From Bacteroidota bacterium (GTDB lineage: Bacteria > Bacteroidota > Bacteroidia > Bacteroidales > UBA12077): 64,000 nucleotides of DNA. Of this stretch, positions 16,091 to 23,886 are shown piece after piece. Location: the NCBI GenBank assembly GCA_020444275.1, contig JAHLLG010000002.1, positions 855,991 to 919,990 of the forward strand, read 5' to 3'. The notes under the pieces are model-generated. The model was not told where the DNA came from, searched no databases, and saw nothing but the letters and a program-made list of their open reading frames with translations. A program made the translations under genes and the position numbers. Position 1 is the stretch's first letter. Each line of letters begins with the position of its first letter.

Positions 16091-16596
16091 TAATGATTTT
16101 CTAATTCATCCAAATAATCAAATCCTGAAATATGAACCGAATTTGACAACGATGCCATTTGTTTTAAGTCAATATTTCCCTTAATGCTAATTACCGCATT
16201 CTCATCACTACCTCCAACAACAAGTAAAAGCTCTTTTATATCTTTACCTGAATACTGAGCATAAAAAACTACATCGTTATCATGCTCTTTTACTGTCATT
16301 AGTTCAACATATGCCTTGGTATCAACCTGTGTTTTCATCTCATCGAAAAAATTAAGATCAGAACCAAAGTTATCTTCCATAGCTATAATTCTGATGTTAT
16401 CAATCATACCTTTCATTTTTTGAAGATCTTCATCATCATCAATTTGTGCAGCAATATCGAATAAAGCACTGTTGATTACTACTGTAGTAAATCCTTTTTC
16501 ACCTTGATACTTGTTAATTAAATTATCAACAAAATCCTGAGCATTAATTAAAAATGGAAATGCTGCTAACGCTAATAGTATTATAATCTTTTTCAT
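16090..16596 (-). CDS. DUF4252 domain exported protein (first of the cluster)
   Basis: A 168-residue protein with a cleavable signal peptide (MKKIIILLALAAFPFLINAQ) and a full DUF4252 domain: NKYQGEKGFTTVVINSALF, a central MIDNIRIIAMEDNFG, and ISIKGNIDLKQMASLSNSV. It is paralogous to the product at 14224-14733. It is the first gene of a run DUF4252, ECF sigma, anti-sigma, DUF4252, DUF4252. The family is periplasmic or outer-membrane associated and has no assigned activity. Confidence 0.85.
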   Translation of the reverse strand: MKKIIILLALAAFPFLINAQDFVDNLINKYQGEKGFTTVVINSALFDIAAQIDDDEDLQKMKGMIDNIRIIAMEDNFGSDLNFFDEMKTQVDTKAYVELMTVKEHDNDVVFYAQYSGKDIKELLLVVGGSDENAVISIKGNIDLKQMASLSNSVHISGFDYLDELENH

Positions 16597-16750
16597 AACT
16601 TTAAATTTTAATTTTAAATTCGTTTACTATTTTATGAGCTCAATTCACTATCAAGACGAATTGGATTAGAGATCATTACAGCAAACAGCAAAATTTATTT
16701 TAAATAGATGCATATGTATTTGATTTACTATTGCTTAACAATAAAATAAA

Positions 16751-16972
16751 ATGCAACAAGTAGCAAAATATTTAATTATTACAGGCATTTTTATAGTATT
16801 GATCGGAGTGTTAATCTTTTTTTGGGGAGATAAAATGCACTGGTTTGGAAATCTTCCCGGTGATATTAAAATAAAAAAGGAGCATTTTAGGTTTTATGCT
16901 CCGATCACAAGTATGTTATTCATAAGCGCCTTAATAACGCTTATTCTGTGGATTATTCGTAAAATTCGTTAA
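16751..16972 (+). CDS. DUF2905 family small membrane protein
   Basis: A 73-residue protein with two membrane segments (about 7-26 and 50-69) around the conserved loop WFGNLPGDIKIKKEHFRFYAP, which is diagnostic of DUF2905. Length is standard. It overlaps the 3' end of the convergent thioesterase gene by 4 bp. Function unknown. Confidence 0.9.
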   Translation: MQQVAKYLIITGIFIVLIGVLIFFWGDKMHWFGNLPGDIKIKKEHFRFYAPITSMLFISALITLILWIIRKIR

Positions 16973-17379
16973 GACTTAAAATAAGGTTTTAATTGATCTA
17001 AAAGTTCTTTTGGCGCTTTGCGAGGTCTCCGAGTAGTTTCATCTACAAATACTAAGGTTGTATTTCCTTCATTTAATAGCACACCTTCCTCGTTCAGGAT
17101 TTCATAATGAAAGGTTATTTTTGCCGTTGGCATCTCTTTTACTGTTGTTTTAACCGTTAACAAATCATCGTATTTTGCCGCCTGATAGTATTTAACATCA
17201 AGTGATCTTACCGGTAGCATAATTCCCATATCCTCTATTTTCTTATACGGATAATCAAAATTACGCATCAATTCAGTCCTACCAACCTCATAATAAAGGG
17301 GATATACGCCATAATATACGTATCCCATCTTATCTGTTTCTCCGTATCGTACTCTTACTTGTGTCTCTGAAGTATACAT
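16969..17379 (-). CDS. Acyl-CoA thioesterase, 4-hydroxybenzoyl-CoA thioesterase (hotdog) family
   Basis: A 136-residue YbgC/FadM-like hotdog protein. The RYGETDKMGYVYYGVYPLYYE segment (residues 10-30) replaces the usual TDxxGHVxxxxYxxxxE, with Asp16 as the probable catalytic carboxylate and Tyr residues where His/Asn often stand. It ends with the KAPKELLDQLKPYF helix. It should hydrolyse short or medium acyl-CoA. It follows an SDR gene by 11 bp in the same direction and is probably co-transcribed. Confidence 0.88.
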   Translation of the reverse strand: MYTSETQVRVRYGETDKMGYVYYGVYPLYYEVGRTELMRNFDYPYKKIEDMGIMLPVRSLDVKYYQAAKYDDLLTVKTTVKEMPTAKITFHYEILNEEGVLLNEGNTTLVFVDETTRRPRKAPKELLDQLKPYFKS

Positions 17380-17390
17380 ATTTTATAACA

Positions 17391-18206
17391 TCATTTAAAG
17401 GGTGAATTATGTTCTCTTGCCATATACGTGTAAAAAATCCTGTCCAATGATTTTGGTATTACGCGCTGCAATAATACTGAGAATTTTCCTTCAAACGATA
17501 AAATTATATTTCTTTTTCTTTTAACAATGCCTTTAAATATAGCTTTAGCAACTGCTTCGGCCGACATTAAACCATTTTCTTTTAATGGTGAATCTCCCTG
17601 TGGATCACCGTTTGCAGTAAGAGCAGATTTTCGCACATTTGATTCTGTAAATCCTGGAGCAGCAATAAGTACATGTAAGCCATTTTTAAGGTTTTCAATA
17701 CGAATGGTTTCAAGAAATCCGTGCATCGCAAACTTTGAAGCTGAATAACCCGACCTGCCTGGTAAACCATGAAAACCTGCGATTGAAGTAACACCAACAA
17801 TAGATCCTTTCGATTCTAATAAGTAAGGCAAGGCAAATTTTGTGCAGTAAACAGTTCCCCAAAAGTTCACATCCATGAGTCTTTTAATAACATTGAGTTC
17901 AACATCTTTAAACAATGCTCGCATGGAAATTCCTGCATTATTAATAAGCACATCAACCCTGCCATACTTTTCTATGGTCGTTTCAATAAGTTTTTTACAA
18001 TCCTTTTCGTTGGTTACATCAGCTTTTACAGCACATACTTCAAGTTTTTGATGTTTTAAATTGCTTTCAATTTCTTGAAGTTTTTCAGCACTTCTTGCAC
18101 AAAAAACAACTGTAGCACCGTGTTGAGCAAAAACCTCCACACAAGCTTTTCCTATTCCTGATGAAGCTCCGGTTATAATGACCACTTTTTCTTTAATTTT
18201 TCTCAT
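17391..18206 (-). CDS. Short-chain dehydrogenase/reductase
   Basis: A 271-residue classical SDR: cofactor loop GASSGIG at 13-19, NNAG at 89-92, catalytic Ser141, Tyr154 and Lys158 (GYSASKF). A longer C-terminal helix ends in RVIPKSLDRIFYTYM, as in DHRS7-like or YqjQ-like oxidoreductases associated with lipid substrates. The substrate is not predictable. It leads the two-gene unit with the thioesterase. Confidence 0.92.
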   Translation of the reverse strand: MRKIKEKVVIITGASSGIGKACVEVFAQHGATVVFCARSAEKLQEIESNLKHQKLEVCAVKADVTNEKDCKKLIETTIEKYGRVDVLINNAGISMRALFKDVELNVIKRLMDVNFWGTVYCTKFALPYLLESKGSIVGVTSIAGFHGLPGRSGYSASKFAMHGFLETIRIENLKNGLHVLIAAPGFTESNVRKSALTANGDPQGDSPLKENGLMSAEAVAKAIFKGIVKRKRNIILSFEGKFSVLLQRVIPKSLDRIFYTYMAREHNSPFK

Positions 18207-18297
18207 AACATATTAATTAGAATGTTTATTAAAAATACAAAACACGCAGCATTAACCAATATTTTTAAAATTTATTTTAGATTTTTTTTTGAATTCT

Positions 18298-18327
18298 TTT
18301 GTTTTAAAGAAAAAGGTTTTATTTTTG
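18298..18327 (+). promoter_or_regulatory. Promoter of first tRNA-Lys gene
   Basis: TTTG at 18298-18301, an 18-bp spacer, and TATTTTTG at 18320-18327 match the Bacteroidota -33 / -7 consensus (TTTG, TAnnTTTG). The tRNA begins 11 bp downstream. Confidence 0.7.
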
Positions 18328-18337
18328 CAGTCCAATT

Positions 18338-18413
18338 GACTCAATAGCTCAGCTGGTAGAGCACATCCCTTTTAAGGATGGGGTCCAGGGTTCGAGCCCC
18401 TGTTGGGTCACCA
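18338..18413 (+). tRNA. tRNA-Lys (anticodon TTT), copy 1, with encoded CCA
   Basis: All arms pair: acceptor GACTCAA/TTGGGTC, D-arm GCTC...GAGC, anticodon stem CATCC/GGATG with loop CTTTTAA (anticodon TTT), T-arm CAGGG/CCCTG with TTCGAGC. The discriminator A at 18410 is followed by a genomic CCA (18411-18413). The body is identical to the second copy 252 bp downstream. Confidence 0.97.
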
Positions 18414-18444
18414 AAAAAGAGAAACAAAAATGTTTCTCTTTTTT
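18413..18444 (+). terminator. Terminator of first tRNA-Lys
   Basis: AAGAGAAACA and TGTTTCTCTT are perfect arms around an AAAA loop, followed by a T-run. The stem sequence is the same as that after the second tRNA; only the loop differs. Confidence 0.9.
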
Positions 18445-18540
18445 GTTTTTTCATAAAACGCTCTTCTTCAATGTTATACAATGTTTGTTTAAACAGAAAT
18501 ATCTAAGTAAAATATTTTATAGATATTTTTTAGTATAAAA

Positions 18541-18571
18541 TTTGGATTTAAAATTTAAGATACTACTTTTG
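18541..18571 (+). promoter_or_regulatory. Promoter of second tRNA-Lys gene
   Basis: TTTG at 18541-18544, a 19-bp spacer, and TACTTTTG at 18564-18571 are an exact match to the Bacteroidota promoter consensus. The tRNA begins 19 bp later. The sequence around it differs from the first tRNA's promoter region. Confidence 0.78.
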
Positions 18572-18589
18572 CAAACGCAAATAAGAAAT

Positions 18590-18662
18590 GACTCAATAGC
18601 TCAGCTGGTAGAGCACATCCCTTTTAAGGATGGGGTCCAGGGTTCGAGCCCCTGTTGGGTCA
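18590..18662 (+). tRNA. tRNA-Lys (anticodon TTT), copy 2, no encoded CCA
   Basis: The 73-nt body from the acceptor G to the discriminator A is identical to copy 1. The next bases are CAA instead of CCA, so the 3' CCA must be added by the nucleotidyltransferase. It has its own promoter and terminator. Confidence 0.97.
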
Positions 18663-18663
18663 C

Positions 18664-18694
18664 AAAAAGAGAAACATTTTTGTTTCTCTTTTTT
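18664..18694 (+). terminator. Terminator of second tRNA-Lys
   Basis: AAAAAGAGAAACA and TGTTTCTCTTTTT are perfect arms around a TTTT loop. The arms are the same as in the first terminator, so the duplicated unit covers tRNA plus terminator. Confidence 0.9.
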
Positions 18695-18825
18695 ATTCAG
18701 TAAACCATCAATGCAAAACATTAATAAAAACATTAACGACCCTTCGCCATAATTGTTAATTACCTCATATTAATTAACAAGAGTACTTTCATACATTTTT
18801 TTTTAACCGCGAAATATAGATTATT

Positions 18826-20208
18826 ATGTTTTTATTAATGCTATTTATCTTTATTATAGGATATATACTAATCATCTTTGAACACAAAATAAACATTAAT
18901 AAGGCTGCTTCAGCTTTATTATTAGGTGTTCTAACCTGGACAGTTTACATTTTAGGAGGCAAAGAAATCCTGTCACTTGGATTTAGCCGCAGCTGGAGTG
19001 AATTTGTTGCAAATCATCAAGTGCATGCAAATGCTCATTCCATTAGAGAATTTATTAGTAATCATGAACTTGCTGAACATATCTCCGAAATAGCAGGGAT
19101 TATTCTGTTCTTAATGGGTGCTATGACCATTGTTGAAGTAATTGACAATTATCAGGGTTTTAGAATCATCACGAACAGAATTAAAACAACCAATAAAGTT
19201 AAGTTACTTTGGATAGTAGGCTTTCTAACGTTTTTCCTTTCCGCTGTACTTGATAACCTTACAACAACGATTGTGATGGTAGCACTCATGAGAAAATTGC
19301 TATCGGACAAACAGAATAGATGGTTGTTTGCCGGTATTGTAGTGATTGCTGCAAATTCGGGAGGAGCCTGGTCGCCAATTGGCGATGTTACTACAATTAT
19401 GTTATGGATTGGAGGACAAATTACAGCTTACAGTATTATAAAAACAATTTTAATACCGAGCTTAATAAGTATGATGGTTCCATTAATTATCTTATCATTT
19501 TTTATCAAAGGAAAAATTGCCAAGCCTCCTATGGAGGAAGATGAAGACAGAGAATTTGTAATATTTAGAGATCGAATCACAATACTTATTGCAGGAGTGT
19601 TAGCATTAATTTCTGTTCCGGTTTTTAAAACCTATACGCATCTACCTCCATATATGGGAATGCTTTTAGGATTAGGCTTTTTATGGTTTTATACCGATTT
19701 AAGGTTTCATTTCATCAGACGAAAAGATGTAAGAAAATTGAATGTAAACAGAATATTAAAGGAAGTAGATACTCCCACTATACTATTTTTCTTAGGAATT
19801 CTTAGTGGTGTTGCCGCATTGCAAAGTGCAGGCCATTTAGATATTTTGTCAACCTGGCTTGCCGAGAAAATTGGAAACATATACATTATTAATGTGCTCA
19901 TTGGCCTTATCTCATCTATTGTAGATAATGTTCCTTTGGTTGCTGCATCAATTGGTATGTATGATATTGCCAGTCCTGAAGCCATTGGATATTCATCGTT
20001 TTTTATTCAGAATGGTGATTTTTGGTCGTTTTTAGCGTATTGTGCCGGAACCGGAGGTAGTGTATTAATTATTGGATCGGCAGCCGGAGTTGCTGCTATG
20101 GGAATGGAAAAGATAGACTTTTTCTGGTATATTAAACATATTAGCTGGTTAGCACTTTTAGGATATATATCAGGTGCTCTTACCTTTTGGTTGGTTACGA
20201 TTATATAA
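18826..20208 (+). CDS. nhaD: Sodium:proton antiporter NhaD
   Basis: A 460-residue ion-transporter-superfamily protein with about 12 hydrophobic segments. It carries the NhaD signatures: an early SALLLGVLTWTVYILGG, the VLDNLTTTIVMVALMRKLL segment (about 143-161), AANSGGAWSPIGDVTTIMLW, and the mirrored IVDNVPLVAASIGMYDIA in the second half. Length fits NhaD. It expels Na+ or Li+ in exchange for protons and is common in marine or alkaline habitats. Monocistronic, followed by an unusual terminator. Confidence 0.93.
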   Translation: MFLLMLFIFIIGYILIIFEHKININKAASALLLGVLTWTVYILGGKEILSLGFSRSWSEFVANHQVHANAHSIREFISNHELAEHISEIAGIILFLMGAMTIVEVIDNYQGFRIITNRIKTTNKVKLLWIVGFLTFFLSAVLDNLTTTIVMVALMRKLLSDKQNRWLFAGIVVIAANSGGAWSPIGDVTTIMLWIGGQITAYSIIKTILIPSLISMMVPLIILSFFIKGKIAKPPMEEDEDREFVIFRDRITILIAGVLALISVPVFKTYTHLPPYMGMLLGLGFLWFYTDLRFHFIRRKDVRKLNVNRILKEVDTPTILFFLGILSGVAALQSAGHLDILSTWLAEKIGNIYIINVLIGLISSIVDNVPLVAASIGMYDIASPEAIGYSSFFIQNGDFWSFLAYCAGTGGSVLIIGSAAGVAAMGMEKIDFFWYIKHISWLALLGYISGALTFWLVTII

Positions 20209-20218
20209 AATAAATTAG

Positions 20219-20271
20219 CAAATAGCTGGATTAGATTAGATTAGATTAGATTAGATTACTCCAGCTATTTG
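20219..20271. terminator. Bidirectional terminator hairpin with a TTAGA microsatellite loop
   Basis: CAAATAGCTGGA (20219-20230) and TCCAGCTATTTG (20260-20271) are perfect 12-bp arms. The 29-nt loop is five copies of TTAGA plus TTAC. The right arm contains the pyrD stop codon (20265-20267). It lies between convergent nhaD and pyrD and can end both transcripts; loop length could vary by repeat slippage. Confidence 0.8.
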
Positions 20272-21302
20272 TTTCTTTTCAGTATTGCCTTATTTATTCG
20301 TTTAACGAATCCCGGACCTTCATATATAAATCCTGTATACACTTGAATCAAGGTTGCTCCTGCCTCTAACTTCTCAAGTGCATCCTGAACGCTCATGATT
20401 CCACCCACTCCGATAATTGGAATTTTGTAATCTGATTTTTGTGAAATATACCGGATAATTTCGGTAGATCGATTTGTTAAGGGTTTTCCGCTTAAACCAC
20501 CATTAGCTATCTCGTCAATTCGTTGCTTATCGGTTATCAGACCTTCACGCGAAACCGTTGTGTTGGTTGCTACAAGACCATCAACTCCTGTTATATTGTA
20601 TGTTTCAATAACATCATCCAGCTGATTATCAGTTAAATCAGGCGATATTTTCAATAATACAGGCTTGTACGGCGTTTTATCTCTTCGTAATTCGGTTAGC
20701 CTATTCAGTATTGCTATGGTAGAATCCTTATCTTGTAATTTTCTTAAATCCTTGATATTAGGGCAACTCAGATTTACCACAAAATAATCAACATGATCAT
20801 ATAATTTATCAAAACATGTAATATAATCATCTAAAGCCTGCTCATTTGATGTTTCAGTATTTTTACCAATATTACCACCAATAACAACTTTATGTTTCTT
20901 GTTTTTCAGTTTATTAACAGCAAAATCAACACCTTTATTATTAAAACCCATGCGGTTAATTAAGCCTTTATCTTTGGGAATTCTAAAAGAACGTGGTTTT
21001 GGATTACCTGGCTGAGCCTTAGGTGTTACAGTGCCTATTTCAATAAATGAAAATCCGAAATTAGAGAATTGATTATATACTTCGGCATTTTTATCAAATC
21101 CTGCGGCAAATCCTACCGGATTATCAAAATCTAATCCTAAGAAAGAAGTTTTTAATCGTTCATCCTTAATTGTATATAGTTTTCTTATTAAACACGCCAC
21201 TCCTGGTATTTTAAAACCAATTTTTAAGAGATTTACAATTAAATGATGAACAGTTTCGGGTTGAAGTAAAAAGAGAATAGGACGTATGAAATTTCGATAC
21301 AT
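20265..21302 (-). CDS. pyrD: Dihydroorotate dehydrogenase, quinone-dependent (class 2)
   Basis: A 345-residue protein with the class 2 N-terminal membrane-associating helices (MYRNFIRPILFLLQPETVHH), then the TIM barrel with PVGFAAGFDKNAEV, IEIGTVTPKAQPGNPKPRSF, NRMGFNNKG, a VVNLSCPN segment and C-terminal GGIMSVQDALEKLEAGATLI. It oxidises dihydroorotate to orotate in pyrimidine synthesis and passes electrons to menaquinone. The stop codon lies in the stem of the shared terminator. Confidence 0.95.
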   Translation of the reverse strand: MYRNFIRPILFLLQPETVHHLIVNLLKIGFKIPGVACLIRKLYTIKDERLKTSFLGLDFDNPVGFAAGFDKNAEVYNQFSNFGFSFIEIGTVTPKAQPGNPKPRSFRIPKDKGLINRMGFNNKGVDFAVNKLKNKKHKVVIGGNIGKNTETSNEQALDDYITCFDKLYDHVDYFVVNLSCPNIKDLRKLQDKDSTIAILNRLTELRRDKTPYKPVLLKISPDLTDNQLDDVIETYNITGVDGLVATNTTVSREGLITDKQRIDEIANGGLSGKPLTNRSTEIIRYISQKSDYKIPIIGVGGIMSVQDALEKLEAGATLIQVYTGFIYEGPGFVKRINKAILKRNK

Positions 21303-21338
21303 GAGTTTTTTTGCAAATATAATATAGAAATCGGAATT

Positions 21339-21776
21339 TTATTGTGGTTTATATTCCTTAAAAGATCCATTTGTGTAAAAAACAATCACTCTTTCAATAG
21401 ATGAGGAATTTTGCCTGATTTCTGGCGTTTTGTTTGATTTTATTTCATTTTCTTCTGCAGAATGAGGTCTTTCTGTGCTCTGATCATCTGAATTTTGAAT
21501 ATTTAATTCTCGAGGAGTTGAGTTTTCATTATTTGTTTCTTCAGTTTTATTAAATAGTGAAGGTTGATTCGCAAACATATTACCTTTACCCGTAATTAAC
21601 CATTGGGCGTTTAAATCGGGGTAGGCAACCAGCATTTTTTCTATAAAATCAAAGCTGGGCTTATTTCTGCCTGATAAAATATGCGATATACTGGAACGCT
21701 GAACACCAATTTTATCAGCAAATTTTGTTGATGTAAGGTTGTTTTCACTTAAAAATTGAATAATCCTGTCTTTCAT
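21339..21776 (-). CDS. Small XRE-family helix-turn-helix protein
   Basis: A 145-residue protein read from the ATG at 21776 (MKDRIIQFLSENNLTSTKFA). An upstream in-frame ATG at 21836 would add 20 hydrophobic, unconserved residues. The helix-turn-helix covers about 2-58 (FADKIGVQRSSISHILSGRN), followed by DLNAQWLITGKGNMF, typical of Bacteroidota phage-repressor-like regulators. The C-terminal half is polar and low-complexity, without an S24 peptidase. It faces a long noncoding region rich in TTACA-TGTAA-like palindromes, which may be its operators. Confidence 0.82.
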   Translation of the reverse strand: MKDRIIQFLSENNLTSTKFADKIGVQRSSISHILSGRNKPSFDFIEKMLVAYPDLNAQWLITGKGNMFANQPSLFNKTEETNNENSTPRELNIQNSDDQSTERPHSAEENEIKSNKTPEIRQNSSSIERVIVFYTNGSFKEYKPQ

Positions 21777-22614
21777 GGTTATAATGTTAATATTTACAAA
21801 TGTAATAATAATAAAGTTTACAATTGTATATTTCATAGTTGAAGTGGCATGTTACATTTGTAACTTTAACTTTAGTTAGTGAAATAGTATACTTACATAT
21901 TACTTTGATCTAACCGAGTATTTCAATTCTCTTGCCTAAAGTTTATACAAATTATTATTATTAACCTAAAATAGGCAATTATAGAGTTATTATTTAGTCA
22001 ATGAATATGGATCAAAGAAACCAAATCAGCTAAAAAAACCAGCGAATATGCAATATATAAAGTAGTACTTTAAATTTAGTGCATATAATACTGATAATTA
22101 GGGATTAATTATTATATATTGACCGATTATTACATACTAAATTGTAAAAACCATTAATTTGATTAAATATTTACTTTACTTATATGTTATAACTAACTGA
22201 TATTATGATTATAATAACTATTTAGAACACTATTTCGATTACGAATTATAAGTGGTAACATTTGTGAATATTTTAACGTATAAATCTTTTATACATATGT
22301 AACATACTTTGCTGGTTATCCTGTTTACTTTTGTAATTTTTACAATTGTTTACATTTGTTATGCGATTTTTATTCATTTAAACTATTTCTTTTGGTTATA
22401 TCAGCAAATAATGATATAATTTATTCCAAAATGTTTTTATTTTTTAACCTCGTGAGAATTGAATATTTAAAATCATCTTTTATCATTATACATAATATTA
22501 AAATCTCCAAGGTCATTATTTTTACCCAAATTTTATTCAATTTTAATCTCATTACCTATTTTGCATCAAAAACATAATGATTATTTTTATGAGCAATTCA
22601 CAAAGGATACTACT
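21777..22614. promoter_or_regulatory. 838-bp noncoding region with a cluster of TTACA/TGTAA palindromes
   Basis: No convincing gene is present. Recurrent sites are TTACA-AA-TGTAA (21794-21805), TACAATTGTA (21819-21828), a perfect GTTACA-TT-TGTAAC (21851-21864), GTAACATTTGTGA (about 22254-22266), TACATATGTA (22292-22301), and overlapping TACAATTGTT/TTACATTTGTTA (22341-22361). They lie at both ends of the gap, beside the HTH gene and before the symporter. I infer operators for the adjacent XRE regulator; the rest is AT-rich with nothing recognisable. Confidence 0.45.
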
Positions 22615-23826
22615 ATGAAAAAATTAGCATTACACTGGCAAATATTAATAGCATTTATCTTTGCTGTTATTTTTGGTATTTTTTTAAAAGAGCAGGTAAA
22701 ATATGTTTCGTGGATGGGAGATATATTTCTCCGAATGTTAAAAATGATTGTTATACCTTTAATTCTGAGCTCAATTATATCAGGTATTGCTAATATTGGT
22801 AATGAAGGAAACTTTGGGCGCCTAGGACTAAAAACTTTAGGCTATTATCTTACAACAACTATTTTAGCCATATCTATTGGTTTATTATTGGTTAACATAG
22901 TTAAACCAGGTGTAGGAATGGATATCTCTTCCATTTCGATTGGAGAAAATATTAATATTCAACGGCAAAGTATGTCTGATATGTTAATTCAGATTGTACC
23001 TCAAAACATATTTAAATCAATGGCCAGTAATGAGTTCCTGTCCATTATATTTTTTGCTATTGTGGTAGGAATTTTTATTACAAAGGTTGATCAAAAAAAT
23101 CAGACTATCCTATCCGACTTCTTTAGCGCATTTTTTGAGCTATTCATGAAAATGACTATGCTTATTATTAAACTGGCACCCTTCGGAATTTTCGGATTAA
23201 TAGTTGAAGTCGTAGCAGAACAAAATGATTTTGGAAATATGGTGATTAAGTTAGGATCGTTTATGATTACTGTAATTGTTGCAATCCTTATACATGCATT
23301 AATAACGCTGCCTTTACTTACACGCTTAATTGGGAAAGCAAAACCTTTTAAACATTTTAATAATGTAAAAACTACTATTATAACAGCCTTCTCAACTGCT
23401 TCATCGGCAGCAGCATTGCCACTTAATATGAAAGAGACACATGAGAAATCAGGTGTTTCACATAAAATAACCAATTTCACTTTACCAATTGGTGCTACAG
23501 TAAACATGGACGGCACTGCAATCTATATTGCGGCTGTTGTTATGTTTATTGCACAAGCCAATGGAGTTGATATGGGACTAAAAGAGCAGATCATGATCTT
23601 AATAACTGCTGTACTTTCCAGTATTGGTACAGCTGCTGTTCCTATGGCAAGCCTTGTAATTATTACCATTATTCTGGAAGTACTACAATTACCTATTGAA
23701 TTAATGGCCTTAATTTTACCTGTTGACAGAATTCTGGATATGTTCAGAACAGCAACTAATGTATGGAGCGATAGTTGTGGTTCTGTTATAATAGCCAAAT
23801 CAGAAAATGAGCAATTAAATGTTTAA
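22615..23826 (+). CDS. Dicarboxylate/amino acid:cation symporter (DAACS family)
   Basis: A 403-residue protein from the ATG at 22615, preceded by AAAGGA; an in-frame TTG at 22561 is less likely. It has the glutamate-transporter fold: LKMIVIPLILSSIISGIANIG (TM2-3), the serine-rich TAFSTASSAAALPLNMKETH hairpin, PIGATVNMDGTAIYIA (TM7) and the late TATNVWSDSCGSVIIAK segment with the Asp-rich substrate site. It should import glutamate, aspartate or C4-dicarboxylates with Na+ or H+. Its long leader holds several palindromes. Confidence 0.93.
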   Translation: MKKLALHWQILIAFIFAVIFGIFLKEQVKYVSWMGDIFLRMLKMIVIPLILSSIISGIANIGNEGNFGRLGLKTLGYYLTTTILAISIGLLLVNIVKPGVGMDISSISIGENINIQRQSMSDMLIQIVPQNIFKSMASNEFLSIIFFAIVVGIFITKVDQKNQTILSDFFSAFFELFMKMTMLIIKLAPFGIFGLIVEVVAEQNDFGNMVIKLGSFMITVIVAILIHALITLPLLTRLIGKAKPFKHFNNVKTTIITAFSTASSAAALPLNMKETHEKSGVSHKITNFTLPIGATVNMDGTAIYIAAVVMFIAQANGVDMGLKEQIMILITAVLSSIGTAAVPMASLVIITIILEVLQLPIELMALILPVDRILDMFRTATNVWSDSCGSVIIAKSENEQLNV

Positions 23827-23840
23827 TATCTAATTGCTCA
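23808..23840. terminator. Hairpin at the end of the symporter gene
   Basis: TGAGCAATTA (23808-23817) and TAATTGCTCA (23831-23840) are perfect 10-bp arms with the stop codon in the loop. No strong U-run follows, so termination is uncertain. It lies between convergent genes. Confidence 0.45.
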
Positions 23841-23886
23841 TTCCAAAAACAGTTTCCAAATAATTTTCTACAAAGCTTGATTATTA

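Noticed and set aside
18298-18694. The tRNA-Lys pair as an integration site of a genomic island.
   Set aside because: Both tRNA bodies are complete with promoters and terminators. There is no integrase, and the flanking genes are housekeeping.
20231-20259. The TTAGA pentamer run as a possible CRISPR or phase-variable coding repeat.
   Set aside because: Units are 5 bp and contiguous with no spacers. The run lies in the loop of a terminator outside any reading frame.
22356-22577. 73-codon open frame on the + strand in the long gap before the symporter.
   Set aside because: The product is a run of Phe, Ile, Asn and Lys as expected from translated AT-rich DNA. It has no signal peptide or motif and it overlaps the palindrome cluster.
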